From Qipengyuania sp. YIM B01966 (lineage in GTDB: Bacteria; Pseudomonadota; Alphaproteobacteria; Sphingomonadales; Sphingomonadaceae): a stretch of DNA of 64,000 nucleotides. The notes beneath the pieces are model-generated. The model made no database searches. It saw nothing but the letters and a program-made list of their open reading frames with translations, and had not been told where the DNA came from. Position numbers and translations under genes: made by a program. The stretch is from NCBI RefSeq assembly GCF_016461955.1, contig NZ_JADMNM010000010.1, positions 18,039 through 82,038 of the forward strand, given 5' to 3'. Each line of letters begins with the position of its first letter. Within the stretch, counting starts at the first letter, position 1. Shown in pieces: positions 1 through 7,257 of the stretch.

Positions 1-103
1 GGATCTGCGCGGTGGCGGCCGGATCGAGCAGCTTGTTGATGCCCGAAATAACGAAGATCGCGGCGAGCAGGATGCGGCCGAGAATGGCGGCAAGCGTGGA
101 CAT
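1..103 (-). CDS. DoxX family membrane protein, N-terminal fragment
   Basis: Only the first 34 codons are in the window; the gene runs off the left edge. The visible protein begins MSTLAAILGRILLAAIFVIS and continues with GINKLLDPAAT. A first membrane helix followed by a G-x-x-K-L motif is the typical opening of DoxX/SURF4-like small integral membrane proteins. The ATG is preceded by a strong GGAAGGAG ribosome binding site (about 113-120), which supports this start. DoxX proteins are four-helix membrane proteins, often linked to redox or thiol metabolism, but no specific role can be given from a fragment. Confidence 0.75.
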   Translation of the reverse strand, partial: MSTLAAILGRILLAAIFVISGINKLLDPAATAQI

Positions 104-213
104 GGCGTGTGGCTCCTTCCCCTTGAAGCCACACAATTATCACGCCGCGCCGCGCAGGGCCAGTGGGCCACCGGGCCAGCCTACAACCGGGGGCGGGCTG
201 CAGCCGGGGCATT

Positions 214-768
214 CTAAAGCCGGGGCAGCGTCACCCCGCGCTGGCCCATATATTTGCCCGCCCGGTCGGCATAGCTGACCTCGCAGCGTTCATTGCCCTG
301 GAGGAACAGGAACTGGCAGGCGCCTTCATTGGCGTAGATCTTCGCCGGAAGCGGGGTGGTGTTGGAAAATTCCAGCGTCACGTGCCCTTCCCAGCCCGGT
401 TCGAGCGGGGTCACGTTGACGATGATGCCGCAGCGCGCATAGGTCGATTTGCCGAGGCAGATGACCAGCACATCCTCGGGCACGCGGAAATATTCGACCG
501 TGCGGGCGAGCGCGAAGCTGTTGGGCGGGATGATGCAGACATCGGTCTGCCGGTCGACAAAGCTGGTGGCGGCAAAATCCTTGGGATCGACCACGGCATT
601 GTCGATATTGGTGAAGATCTTGAACTCGTCGGCCACCCGCGCGTCATAGCCATAGGACGACAGGCCGTAGGAAATGCAGCCGTCGCGCCGCTGCGCTTCG
701 ACGAAGGGTTCGATCATCCCGCGGGTCGTCGCCGCCTCGCGGATCCACCGGTCGGAAAGAATCGCCAT
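214..768 (-). CDS. dcd: dCTP deaminase
   Basis: 184 residues, the usual length for Dcd. It deaminates dCTP to dUTP, feeding dTMP synthesis through dUTPase; cytosolic homotrimer. The start [11 protein letters not shown] is the standard Dcd N-terminus. The signature stretch [20 protein letters not shown] carries the substrate-binding Ser/Arg residues and the catalytic Glu lies in the following GHVTLEFSN segment. The C-terminal [13 protein letters not shown] lid closes over the nucleotide. It stands alone, between the DoxX fragment and a repeat-rich gap. Identification is secure. Confidence 0.97.
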   Translation of the reverse strand: MAILSDRWIREAATTRGMIEPFVEAQRRDGCISYGLSSYGYDARVADEFKIFTNIDNAVVDPKDFAATSFVDRQTDVCIIPPNSFALARTVEYFRVPEDVLVICLGKSTYARCGIIVNVTPLEPGWEGHVTLEFSNTTPLPAKIYANEGACQFLFLQGNERCEVSYADRAGKYMGQRGVTLPRL

Positions 769-904
769 GATGCCGGCATTGCCCGCCCCGCCGCGCCGGG
801 CAAGGGGGCGCGGCGCGTGGGTGCCGGTTTTCCTACAGGGGCGGAGGTGTGGTAGGGTGCGGGCGCTCTTTGACCTTGCCGATTGTATGGCGCGCGGCGG
901 CGGC

Positions 905-1002
905 TGGATTGCTTCCCGGCTCCGGGCCGGGGTCGCAATGACGACATGCGGACAGGCCCCAGCCTCGTCATTGCTAGGCGCCCCAGGCTCCGCGGCAATC
1001 CA
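905..1002. repeat. REP-like inverted element
   Basis: A pair of inverted segments, GGATTGCTTC...GCAATGACGA (about 906-944) then TCGTCATTGC...GCAATCCAGG (about 964-1003), separated by GC-rich sequence. The same core (CGTCATTGC / GCAATCC) recurs at 56954-57119. It lies in the 360-base gene-free stretch 769-1128 between dcd and a secreted-protein gene and looks like a bacterial interspersed mosaic element. Nothing else in that stretch looks coding. Confidence 0.75.
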
Positions 1003-1091
1003 GGCGGGTGCCCCTGTCGCCCGCTATCTGTCACCCGTCACCCGCACGGCGCAGCATCGCATCATGTTGGTTTATATAATGTTTGCTGGAA

Positions 1092-1125
1092 GGTCACAAA
1101 GTTGACACCTGTCGCCTTTGTCACC
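1092..1125. repeat. Imperfect palindrome, GACA/TGTC type
   Basis: Arms GGTCACAAAGTTGACA and TGTCGCCTTTGTCACC form an imperfect inverted repeat around CC (13 of 16 positions pair). It ends three bases beyond the stop codon of the minus-strand gene at 1129-1656 and could act as its transcription end. A related, perfectly paired copy lies at 57274-57296. Confidence 0.6.
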
Positions 1126-1128
1126 CGG

Positions 1129-1656
1129 TCAGCGGATTTCGCGGGCACCCAGTTGCGGGTTCAGCCGGGTAATGTGGTTGAGCCACGCCTTGGGCCGGCG
1201 CAGCAGATTGGCCGGATAATCCACCCGCACCCCCGCCAGCTCGGCCATCCGCCCGACGAAATGGATGCAGTTGCGCGTGTCGAGATCGTAATAGCGCCCC
1301 GGTGCATCGCGCCAGCGGACCATTTCGGCCACCATCCGGCGATAGGTCGCATCGCTTACCGGCAGCGTGAAATGGCGGTTGGTGCTGCGGATATAGCGCG
1401 GCTGTTCGACCATGATTTCGTGCTCGACCGGGCCGCGCAGCACGGCCGGGCCGGCGACCCTGGCGGTGAAGCCGTAATTCTCGTTCACCGGCGTGCCATC
1501 GGCCAGCGTCCCTTCGAACACGACGAAGGCATGGGGGTAACGCCCGACCACCACCGAGCCGTTGAAGCTGTGGAAGCTGACGCGCACCTCGGCCGCTGCC
1601 GGGCCGGCCAGCGCCAGCGCCCACAGGCCGAGCAGCAGGGCGAAAAACCGTCTCAT
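1129..1656 (-). CDS. Secreted protein with H...NCxHF arrangement
   Basis: 175 residues with a clear Sec signal peptide (MRRFF, hydrophobic core, cleavage near GPAAA-EV at residue 22). I do not recognise the family with certainty. Visible landmarks are His42 (RYPHAFVVF) and Cys130 within TRNCIHFVG. A His far upstream of an N-C-x-H-F motif resembles circularly permuted NlpC/P60 or LRAT-like papain folds, so a periplasmic thiol hydrolase or amidase is possible; that is inference. The gene lies 42 bases downstream of putA on the same strand and could be read from the same transcript. Confidence 0.75.
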   Translation of the reverse strand: MRRFFALLLGLWALALAGPAAAEVRVSFHSFNGSVVVGRYPHAFVVFEGTLADGTPVNENYGFTARVAGPAVLRGPVEHEIMVEQPRYIRSTNRHFTLPVSDATYRRMVAEMVRWRDAPGRYYDLDTRNCIHFVGRMAELAGVRVDYPANLLRRPKAWLNHITRLNPQLGAREIR

Positions 1657-1698
1657 GCCCGCCCCTTAGCCGCGCCGCCGCTTAACCGCCAGTGAAGC

Positions 1699-4600
1699 TC
1701 AGCCGGCCAGCAGCGTGGCATTGCCGCCCGCTGCCGTCGTATCGATGCACACCACCCGCTCGGTGGCAAAGCGGGCGACATAATGCGGCCCGCCGGCCTT
1801 GGGCCCGGTGCCCGACAGCCCCTCGCCGCCGAATGGCTGGCTGCCGACCACCGCGCCGATCTGGTTGCGGTTGACATAGAGGTTGCCGACCCGCGCCCGC
1901 GCCTCGACCAGCCGGCGGGTCGCGTCGATCCGGCTGTGGAGGCCCAGCGTCAAACCGAAGCCGATGGCGTTGATCTCGTCGATCACCGCCTCCAGCCGGT
2001 CACCGGCGAAGCGGGCGATATGGAGGATGGGGCCGAAATTCTCCTTGTCGAGATCGGCGATCGACCCGATCTCGATGATCGTCGGGGCGACAAAGGTGCC
2101 CTGATCGGCCCCCGCGCCCGGTGCCAGTCGCCAGACCGGATCGCCAGCGGCAATATGGTCGGCGACATGGGCCTCAAGCGAAGCGCGCGCTTCCTCGTCG
2201 ATCGCCGGGCCGACATCGGTGGCGAATTGCGCCGGGTCGCCGACATTGAGCGTTTCGAAGGCACCGCGGATCATCGTCACCATCCGGTCGGCGACATCGT
2301 CCTGCACATAGAGCACGCGCTGCGCCGAGCAGCGTTGCCCGGCGCTCTGGAACGCGCTGGCGACGACATCGCGGGTGACCTGTTCGGGCAGCGCCGAGCT
2401 GTCCACGATCATCGCGTTCTGCCCGCCGGTTTCGGCAATCAGGATGCCGAGCGGGCCGTCGCGGTTGGCCAGGCTACGGTTGATCGCCTGCGCGGTGGCG
2501 GTCGAGCCGGTGAAGGCGACACCCGCAATGCGCGGGTCGGAGGTGATCGCCGCCCCGACCTCGCCCCCGCCGGGAAGCAGTTGCAGCACCTCGGCCGGCA
2601 CGCCCGCCTGGTGGCACAGCCGCACCGCCAGCGCGGCGATCAGCGGGGTCTGCTCGGCGGGTTTGGCAATCACGGTGTTGCCCGCCGCCAGCGCGGCCGC
2701 GGCCGGGCCGATGAAGATCGCCAGCGGAAAATTCCACGGGCTGATCGTGGCGAACACCCCTCGCCCGGCGAGATAGAGGCGGTTTTCCTCGCCCGTCGGG
2801 CCGGGGAGCACTTCGTGGCGGGTGAACAGGGTGCGCGCCTCGGCGGCGTAATAGCGCAGGAAATCGACCGCCTCGCGCAGTTCGAGCACCGCGTCCATCA
2901 GCGTCTTGCCCGCCTCGCGCTGGCATAGCGACAGGAAGGCGTCAGTTTCGGCCTCGAACGCATCGGCGCAGGCGTCGAGCAGGTCGGCCCGGCGGGCGCC
3001 GCCCAACGCGTCCCAGCCCGGCTGCGCGGCGGCGGCGCGGCCGATCGCGGCACTGACGTCGGCCGCAGTCGCAACGCGCATCGTCCCGACCCGGTCGCTG
3101 CGGTTCTGCGGTGCGGTGATGGCGACCGTCTCGCCGGCAGGGCCCTCGGCAAAGGTGGGCGCGGCCTCCCACAGCTTGCCAGCCAGCCCGGCGAGCCGCG
3201 CGAGCAGCGGTTCGCGCACCAGCGGATCGGCAAGGTCCACCCCGGCGCTGTTGCGGCGGCCGGGGAATATGTCGCCCGGCAGGGGGATCGCCGGGTTGCG
3301 CTTCGGCTCGGTGGCGGCGAGTTCGCCGACCGGGTCGATCACCAGCGCGCCGACCGGCACATCGGCATCGGCCATTCGGTTGACGAACGAGCTGTTGGCC
3401 CCGTTCTCGAGCAGCCGGCGCACCAGATAGGCCAGCAGATCCTCGTGCGAGCCGACCGGCGCATAGATCCGCACCCGCGTCGGCGCGCCTCCCGCCTCGC
3501 GCTGGGTGCGGGCGAGTTCTTCGTAAACATCCTCGCCCATGCCGTGGAGGCGCTGGAATTCGAACGAGCGGCCTGCAGCGAGCGCGGTGATCGCGCCGAT
3601 CGTATAGGCGTTGTGCGTGGCAAAGGCCGGGAACAGCGCATCGCCCGCATCGAGCAGCCGCGCGGCACAGGCGAGGTACGACACATCGGTTGCCACCTTG
3701 CGGGTGAACACCGGGTAATCGGCATAGCCGCCGACCTGGCTCAGCTTGATCTCGGCGTCCCAATACGCGCCCTTGACCAGCCGGACGAACAGCTTGCGGC
3801 CATGCCGGCGGGCGAGCGCCACGATCCAGTCGCAGAGCGGGACGGCGCGCTTCTGATAGGCCTGGATGGCGAGGCCGAAGCCTTCCCAGTTTCTGCCGTC
3901 AGCGCGGGTGAACAGGCTGTCATCGGCGACCAGCGCCTCAATGATGTCGAGCGAGAGTTCGAGCCGCTCGGCCTCTTCGGCGTCGATCGTGAAATGAACA
4001 TTGGCATCGCGCGCCCGCTCGGCCAGCGCGCGGAGCATCGGCACCAGCGCCGCCTTCGCCGCATCGGCGTGATAGACATCGTATTTGGGATAGAGCGCCG
4101 ACAGCTTTACCGAAATGCCGGGCGAGGAATGTAGGTCGCCATCACCCTCCGCCGCGACGCGCGCCAGTGCCTGCTCGTAAGCCAGCCGGTAGCGTTCGGC
4201 ATCGGCCAAGGTCATCGCCGCTTCGCCCAGCATGTCGAACGAATGGCCGAGCCCGCGGCGCCGTTCAGGCGCGGCGCGCTGCAGCGCCTCGTCAATCGTC
4301 CGCCCATAGACGAACTGGCCGCCCAAGATGCGCATCGCCTGCAGCGTCGCCTTGCGGATCACTGGCTCGCCCAGCCGGCTGACGGTGCGGCGCAGCGTGC
4401 CCGCCATGCCGCGCTGCGCGGCCTCGGGCCGATCGAGCACCTCGCCGGTCAGCATCAGCGAGAAGGTGGCCGCGTTGACGAAGGTCGAATCGCTGGCGCC
4501 GAGATGCTCGGCCCATTCGATCCCGGCCAGCTTGTCGCGGATCAGCGCGTCGGCGGTCTCGGCATCGGGCACGCGCAGCAGCGCTTCGGCAAGGCACATC

Positions 4601-4830
4601 AGCGCGATGCCTTCTTCGGTGGCGAGGCCGTATTGCTGGAGGAAGGCGTCGATCCCGCTGGCCTTGCGGCGGCGCGCGCCCTCGATCAGCCCGGCGGCGA
4701 TGCGCGCCGCCTGCGGGTGCACCGCGCGCGAGCCGGCTGCCTGATCGAGCCTCTCGGCAATACACGCCGCCTCGTCCTGCCGATAGACGCGGCGCAACGC
4801 GGAACGGTCGAGCGGGGCGTGGTCGGTCAT
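1699..4830 (-). CDS. putA: Bifunctional proline dehydrogenase / P5C dehydrogenase
   Basis: 1043 residues. PutA oxidises proline to P5C with FAD (N-terminal half) and then glutamate semialdehyde to glutamate with NAD (C-terminal half), with channelling between sites. The PRODH barrel is marked by VRLVKGAYWDAEIK, ATHNAYTIG and QRLHGMGEDVYEEL; the ALDH half by NFPLAIFIGPAAAAL, Glu800 (AETGGQN) and the catalytic Cys834 (SAGQRCSAQR). The N-terminus goes straight into the PRODH arm with no ribbon-helix-helix domain, so this PutA should not be a DNA-binding autorepressor. It is 11 bases downstream of glpD on the same strand, suggesting co-transcription of two quinone-reducing dehydrogenases. Confidence 0.97.
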   Translation of the reverse strand: MTDHAPLDRSALRRVYRQDEAACIAERLDQAAGSRAVHPQAARIAAGLIEGARRRKASGIDAFLQQYGLATEEGIALMCLAEALLRVPDAETADALIRDKLAGIEWAEHLGASDSTFVNAATFSLMLTGEVLDRPEAAQRGMAGTLRRTVSRLGEPVIRKATLQAMRILGGQFVYGRTIDEALQRAAPERRRGLGHSFDMLGEAAMTLADAERYRLAYEQALARVAAEGDGDLHSSPGISVKLSALYPKYDVYHADAAKAALVPMLRALAERARDANVHFTIDAEEAERLELSLDIIEALVADDSLFTRADGRNWEGFGLAIQAYQKRAVPLCDWIVALARRHGRKLFVRLVKGAYWDAEIKLSQVGGYADYPVFTRKVATDVSYLACAARLLDAGDALFPAFATHNAYTIGAITALAAGRSFEFQRLHGMGEDVYEELARTQREAGGAPTRVRIYAPVGSHEDLLAYLVRRLLENGANSSFVNRMADADVPVGALVIDPVGELAATEPKRNPAIPLPGDIFPGRRNSAGVDLADPLVREPLLARLAGLAGKLWEAAPTFAEGPAGETVAITAPQNRSDRVGTMRVATAADVSAAIGRAAAAQPGWDALGGARRADLLDACADAFEAETDAFLSLCQREAGKTLMDAVLELREAVDFLRYYAAEARTLFTRHEVLPGPTGEENRLYLAGRGVFATISPWNFPLAIFIGPAAAALAAGNTVIAKPAEQTPLIAALAVRLCHQAGVPAEVLQLLPGGGEVGAAITSDPRIAGVAFTGSTATAQAINRSLANRDGPLGILIAETGGQNAMIVDSSALPEQVTRDVVASAFQSAGQRCSAQRVLYVQDDVADRMVTMIRGAFETLNVGDPAQFATDVGPAIDEEARASLEAHVADHIAAGDPVWRLAPGAGADQGTFVAPTIIEIGSIADLDKENFGPILHIARFAGDRLEAVIDEINAIGFGLTLGLHSRIDATRRLVEARARVGNLYVNRNQIGAVVGSQPFGGEGLSGTGPKAGGPHYVARFATERVVCIDTTAAGGNATLLAG

Positions 4831-4841
4831 GGCTGGTCTCG

Positions 4842-6344
4842 CTACCGGGGAGGGTCGAGCGCGCCTTGGACTGCAGCGCCGGCGGTTTCAAGCCGCCTGG
4901 CAAACCAGCGGGCGACCGCGGCGCGTTCACCGGCAGAATAATGCAGGCCGAGCCGGGTGCGCCGGTCGAGCACGTCGTCGGCGCCGGCGGCCCATTCCTG
5001 CGCGGCAAGATATTCGAGCTCGCCGGCGAACAGGCCAGGCGCAATTTCGGGGCCGGGCGCCGCGCCGGGGGCAAGAATATCGAGCGCCCTTGTGCCATAG
5101 CTGCGCGCCCAGCGCTGCGCCACGCCGCCGACAAGCGCCGGATGCCGCTCGCTAAGGGTCGCCGCCAGCGCGGCGGCCCCGCCCGCCGGCAGATCGCCGC
5201 CCGGCAGCACCGCCCCGGCGGTCCAGGCTGGCCCCATCGCCGGGATATGCGGCGCCAGACGCGCCAGCGCGTGTTCGGCGAGCTTGCGATAGGTGGTGAT
5301 CTTGCCGCCATAGACCGACAGCAGCGGCGCGCCGCCCGCGCTATCGAGCGCGAAGGCATAGTCGCGGGTGACGGTGGAATTGCGCGCCGCGCCATCATCG
5401 TAAAGCGGACGTACGCCGGAATAGGTCGCGTGAACCTCGCTTTCGTCCACCTGCCGGCCGAAAGCGTCGCTGGCGGCGGCAAGCAGATAGGCACGCTCGG
5501 CCGCGTCGATCGCCACGGTGGCCGGATCGCCGTCGAACGCGGTGTCGGTGGTGCCGATCAGGGTGAAGCGCCCCTCGAACGGCAGGGCGAACACCACCCG
5601 GCCATCGCGCTGCTGGAGGATATAGGCATGGTCGCCATCATAGAGGCGGGGCACGACGAGATGGCTGCCCTTGACCAGCCGCACGCGGCGCGGCGTCGCC
5701 GGGCCGAGCGCCATGCGGGCAAGCTCGTCAACCCATGGGCCGGCGGCATTGACCAATGCGCGCGCGGCGATCTCGCTCTCGCCCTCCGGGCCGACGAGAC
5801 GCGCGACCCAGCGATCGGCATGGCGGGTAAGAGCCACGCAGCGCGTGCGCGGGCAGATGTCGGCCGCGCGCTCGGCCGCGTCGCGGGCGGACAGTACCAC
5901 CAGCCGGGCATCTTCCACCCAGCAATCCCAATAGGCAAAGCCATGCGTGAAGCGCGGGGCAAGCGGGCCTCCTGCCAGCGGCACAGCCGCGCTTGCCGGC
6001 AACGACCGACCGCCGCCCAGCCGGTCGTAGAGGAACAGACCTGCCCGCAGCATCCAGCGCGGGCGCAGATGGCGGTCGTGTGGCAGGATGAACCGCAAGG
6101 GGCGGACGATATGCGGCGCGGCGCGCAGCAGCACCTCGCGTTCGCGCAGCGCCTCGCGCACCAGCCGGAATTCGTACTGTTCGAGATAGCGCAGGCCGCC
6201 ATGGATCAGCTTGCTGCTGGCCGACGAGGTATGCGCGGCCAGATCGTGCTGCTCGACCAGTGTCACCGAAAGCCCGCGCCCGGCAGCATCGCGGGCGATC
6301 CCGACACCGTTGATCCCCCCGCCGATGACCAGCAAATCGCGCAT
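4842..6344 (-). CDS. glpD: Aerobic glycerol-3-phosphate dehydrogenase
   Basis: 500 residues, normal for GlpD. It oxidises sn-glycerol-3-phosphate to dihydroxyacetone phosphate with FAD and passes electrons to the quinone pool at the inner membrane. The dinucleotide-binding motif GGGINGVGIARDAAGRG sits at residues 8-24. The family motifs SSKLIHGGLRYLEQYEF and TYSGVRPLYDD follow, then KITTYRKLAEHAL before the C-terminal cap domain. The gene is followed after 11 bases by putA. No glpF or glpK is visible nearby, so the substrate may come from phospholipid turnover. Confidence 0.95.
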   Translation of the reverse strand: MRDLLVIGGGINGVGIARDAAGRGLSVTLVEQHDLAAHTSSASSKLIHGGLRYLEQYEFRLVREALREREVLLRAAPHIVRPLRFILPHDRHLRPRWMLRAGLFLYDRLGGGRSLPASAAVPLAGGPLAPRFTHGFAYWDCWVEDARLVVLSARDAAERAADICPRTRCVALTRHADRWVARLVGPEGESEIAARALVNAAGPWVDELARMALGPATPRRVRLVKGSHLVVPRLYDGDHAYILQQRDGRVVFALPFEGRFTLIGTTDTAFDGDPATVAIDAAERAYLLAAASDAFGRQVDESEVHATYSGVRPLYDDGAARNSTVTRDYAFALDSAGGAPLLSVYGGKITTYRKLAEHALARLAPHIPAMGPAWTAGAVLPGGDLPAGGAAALAATLSERHPALVGGVAQRWARSYGTRALDILAPGAAPGPEIAPGLFAGELEYLAAQEWAAGADDVLDRRTRLGLHYSAGERAAVARWFARRLETAGAAVQGALDPPR

Positions 6345-6432
6345 CGCCGGCCCTTAGCCGCCGCACGCCCGCTTGGCGAGGTGGCAGCCGCCCGCTACGC
6401 GAAGGGCCGTTCCTGTTGCCGGAGAGAGCGCG

Positions 6433-7248
6433 ATGACCGAACCCCAAGCTGCCCCGCCCGTCCGCTACGAACGCGATGGGGGCATCGTCACCCTGACGCT
6501 CGACCGGCCCGAAATCCGCAACCCCATCTCCGATCCTGACATGGTCGAGGCGCTGCTCGCCGCGCTGGACCGGCTGGAGGACGACCCCGAGGCGCGCGTC
6601 GCCATCCTGACGGGCGCGGGCAAGAGCTTCTCCACCGGGGGCAATATCCAGTCGATGGTGCCCGGCGCCGGGCTCAATGCCGGCGATCCGGTGCGGACGC
6701 GGCGCAATTACAAGACCGGCATCCAGCGGCTTCCGCTGGCCTTCGCCAAGCTGGAGGTGCCAATCATCGCCGCCGTAAACGGGGCGGCCATGGGCGCGGG
6801 CTGCGACCTTGCCTGTATGTGCGATTTACGGATCGCGGCCGAGGATGCGAAATTCGCCGAAAGCTTCGTCAAGTTGGGAATCATCGCCGGCGATGGCGGG
6901 GCGTGGCTGCTGCCGCGCGTGGTCGGCTTTTCCAAGGCGGCGGAGATGGCGCTGACCGGCAATCCGATCGATGCGGCAGACGCGCTGGCCTGCGGGCTGG
7001 TGTCGCAGGTGGTCGCCGCGGACGATCTGCTGCCCGCCGCGCGCCGGCTCGCGCAGCGCATCGCCGCCAACCCGCCGCACGCCGTCCGCATGACCAAGCG
7101 GCTCTTGTGGGAAGGACGCTCGAGCGAACTTGGCACCCTGCTCGAAATGGCCGCGGCGATGCAGGCGGTGGCGCACACCACCGCCGATCACGCCGAAGCG
7201 GTCGCCGCCTTCCTCGACAAGCGCCCGCCGCGCTTTACCGGCGGCTGA
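6433..7248 (+). CDS. Enoyl-CoA hydratase/isomerase (crotonase) family
   Basis: 271 residues, typical crotonase length. The start MTEPQAAP at 6433 is chosen because GGAGAGA lies six bases upstream; an in-frame upstream ATG at 6373 has no such site. Crotonase features: TLTLDRPEIRNPIS at the N-terminus, the oxyanion-hole segment AILTGAGKSFSTGGNI, and AAVNGAAMGAGCDLACMCD. The acidic residue region SFVKLGIIAGDGGAWLLPR suggests hydratase-like chemistry, though substrate cannot be read from sequence. It is convergent with the VIT-domain gene, with nine bases between their stop codons. Confidence 0.9.
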   Translation: MTEPQAAPPVRYERDGGIVTLTLDRPEIRNPISDPDMVEALLAALDRLEDDPEARVAILTGAGKSFSTGGNIQSMVPGAGLNAGDPVRTRRNYKTGIQRLPLAFAKLEVPIIAAVNGAAMGAGCDLACMCDLRIAAEDAKFAESFVKLGIIAGDGGAWLLPRVVGFSKAAEMALTGNPIDAADALACGLVSQVVAADDLLPAARRLAQRIAANPPHAVRMTKRLLWEGRSSELGTLLEMAAAMQAVAHTTADHAEAVAAFLDKRPPRFTGG

Positions 7249-7257
7249 GCGCCGGCC

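Noticed and set aside
1783..2928. 381-codon frame on the plus strand
   Set aside because: Antisense shadow of putA; Arg/Gly/His-rich translation typical of reversed high-GC codons.
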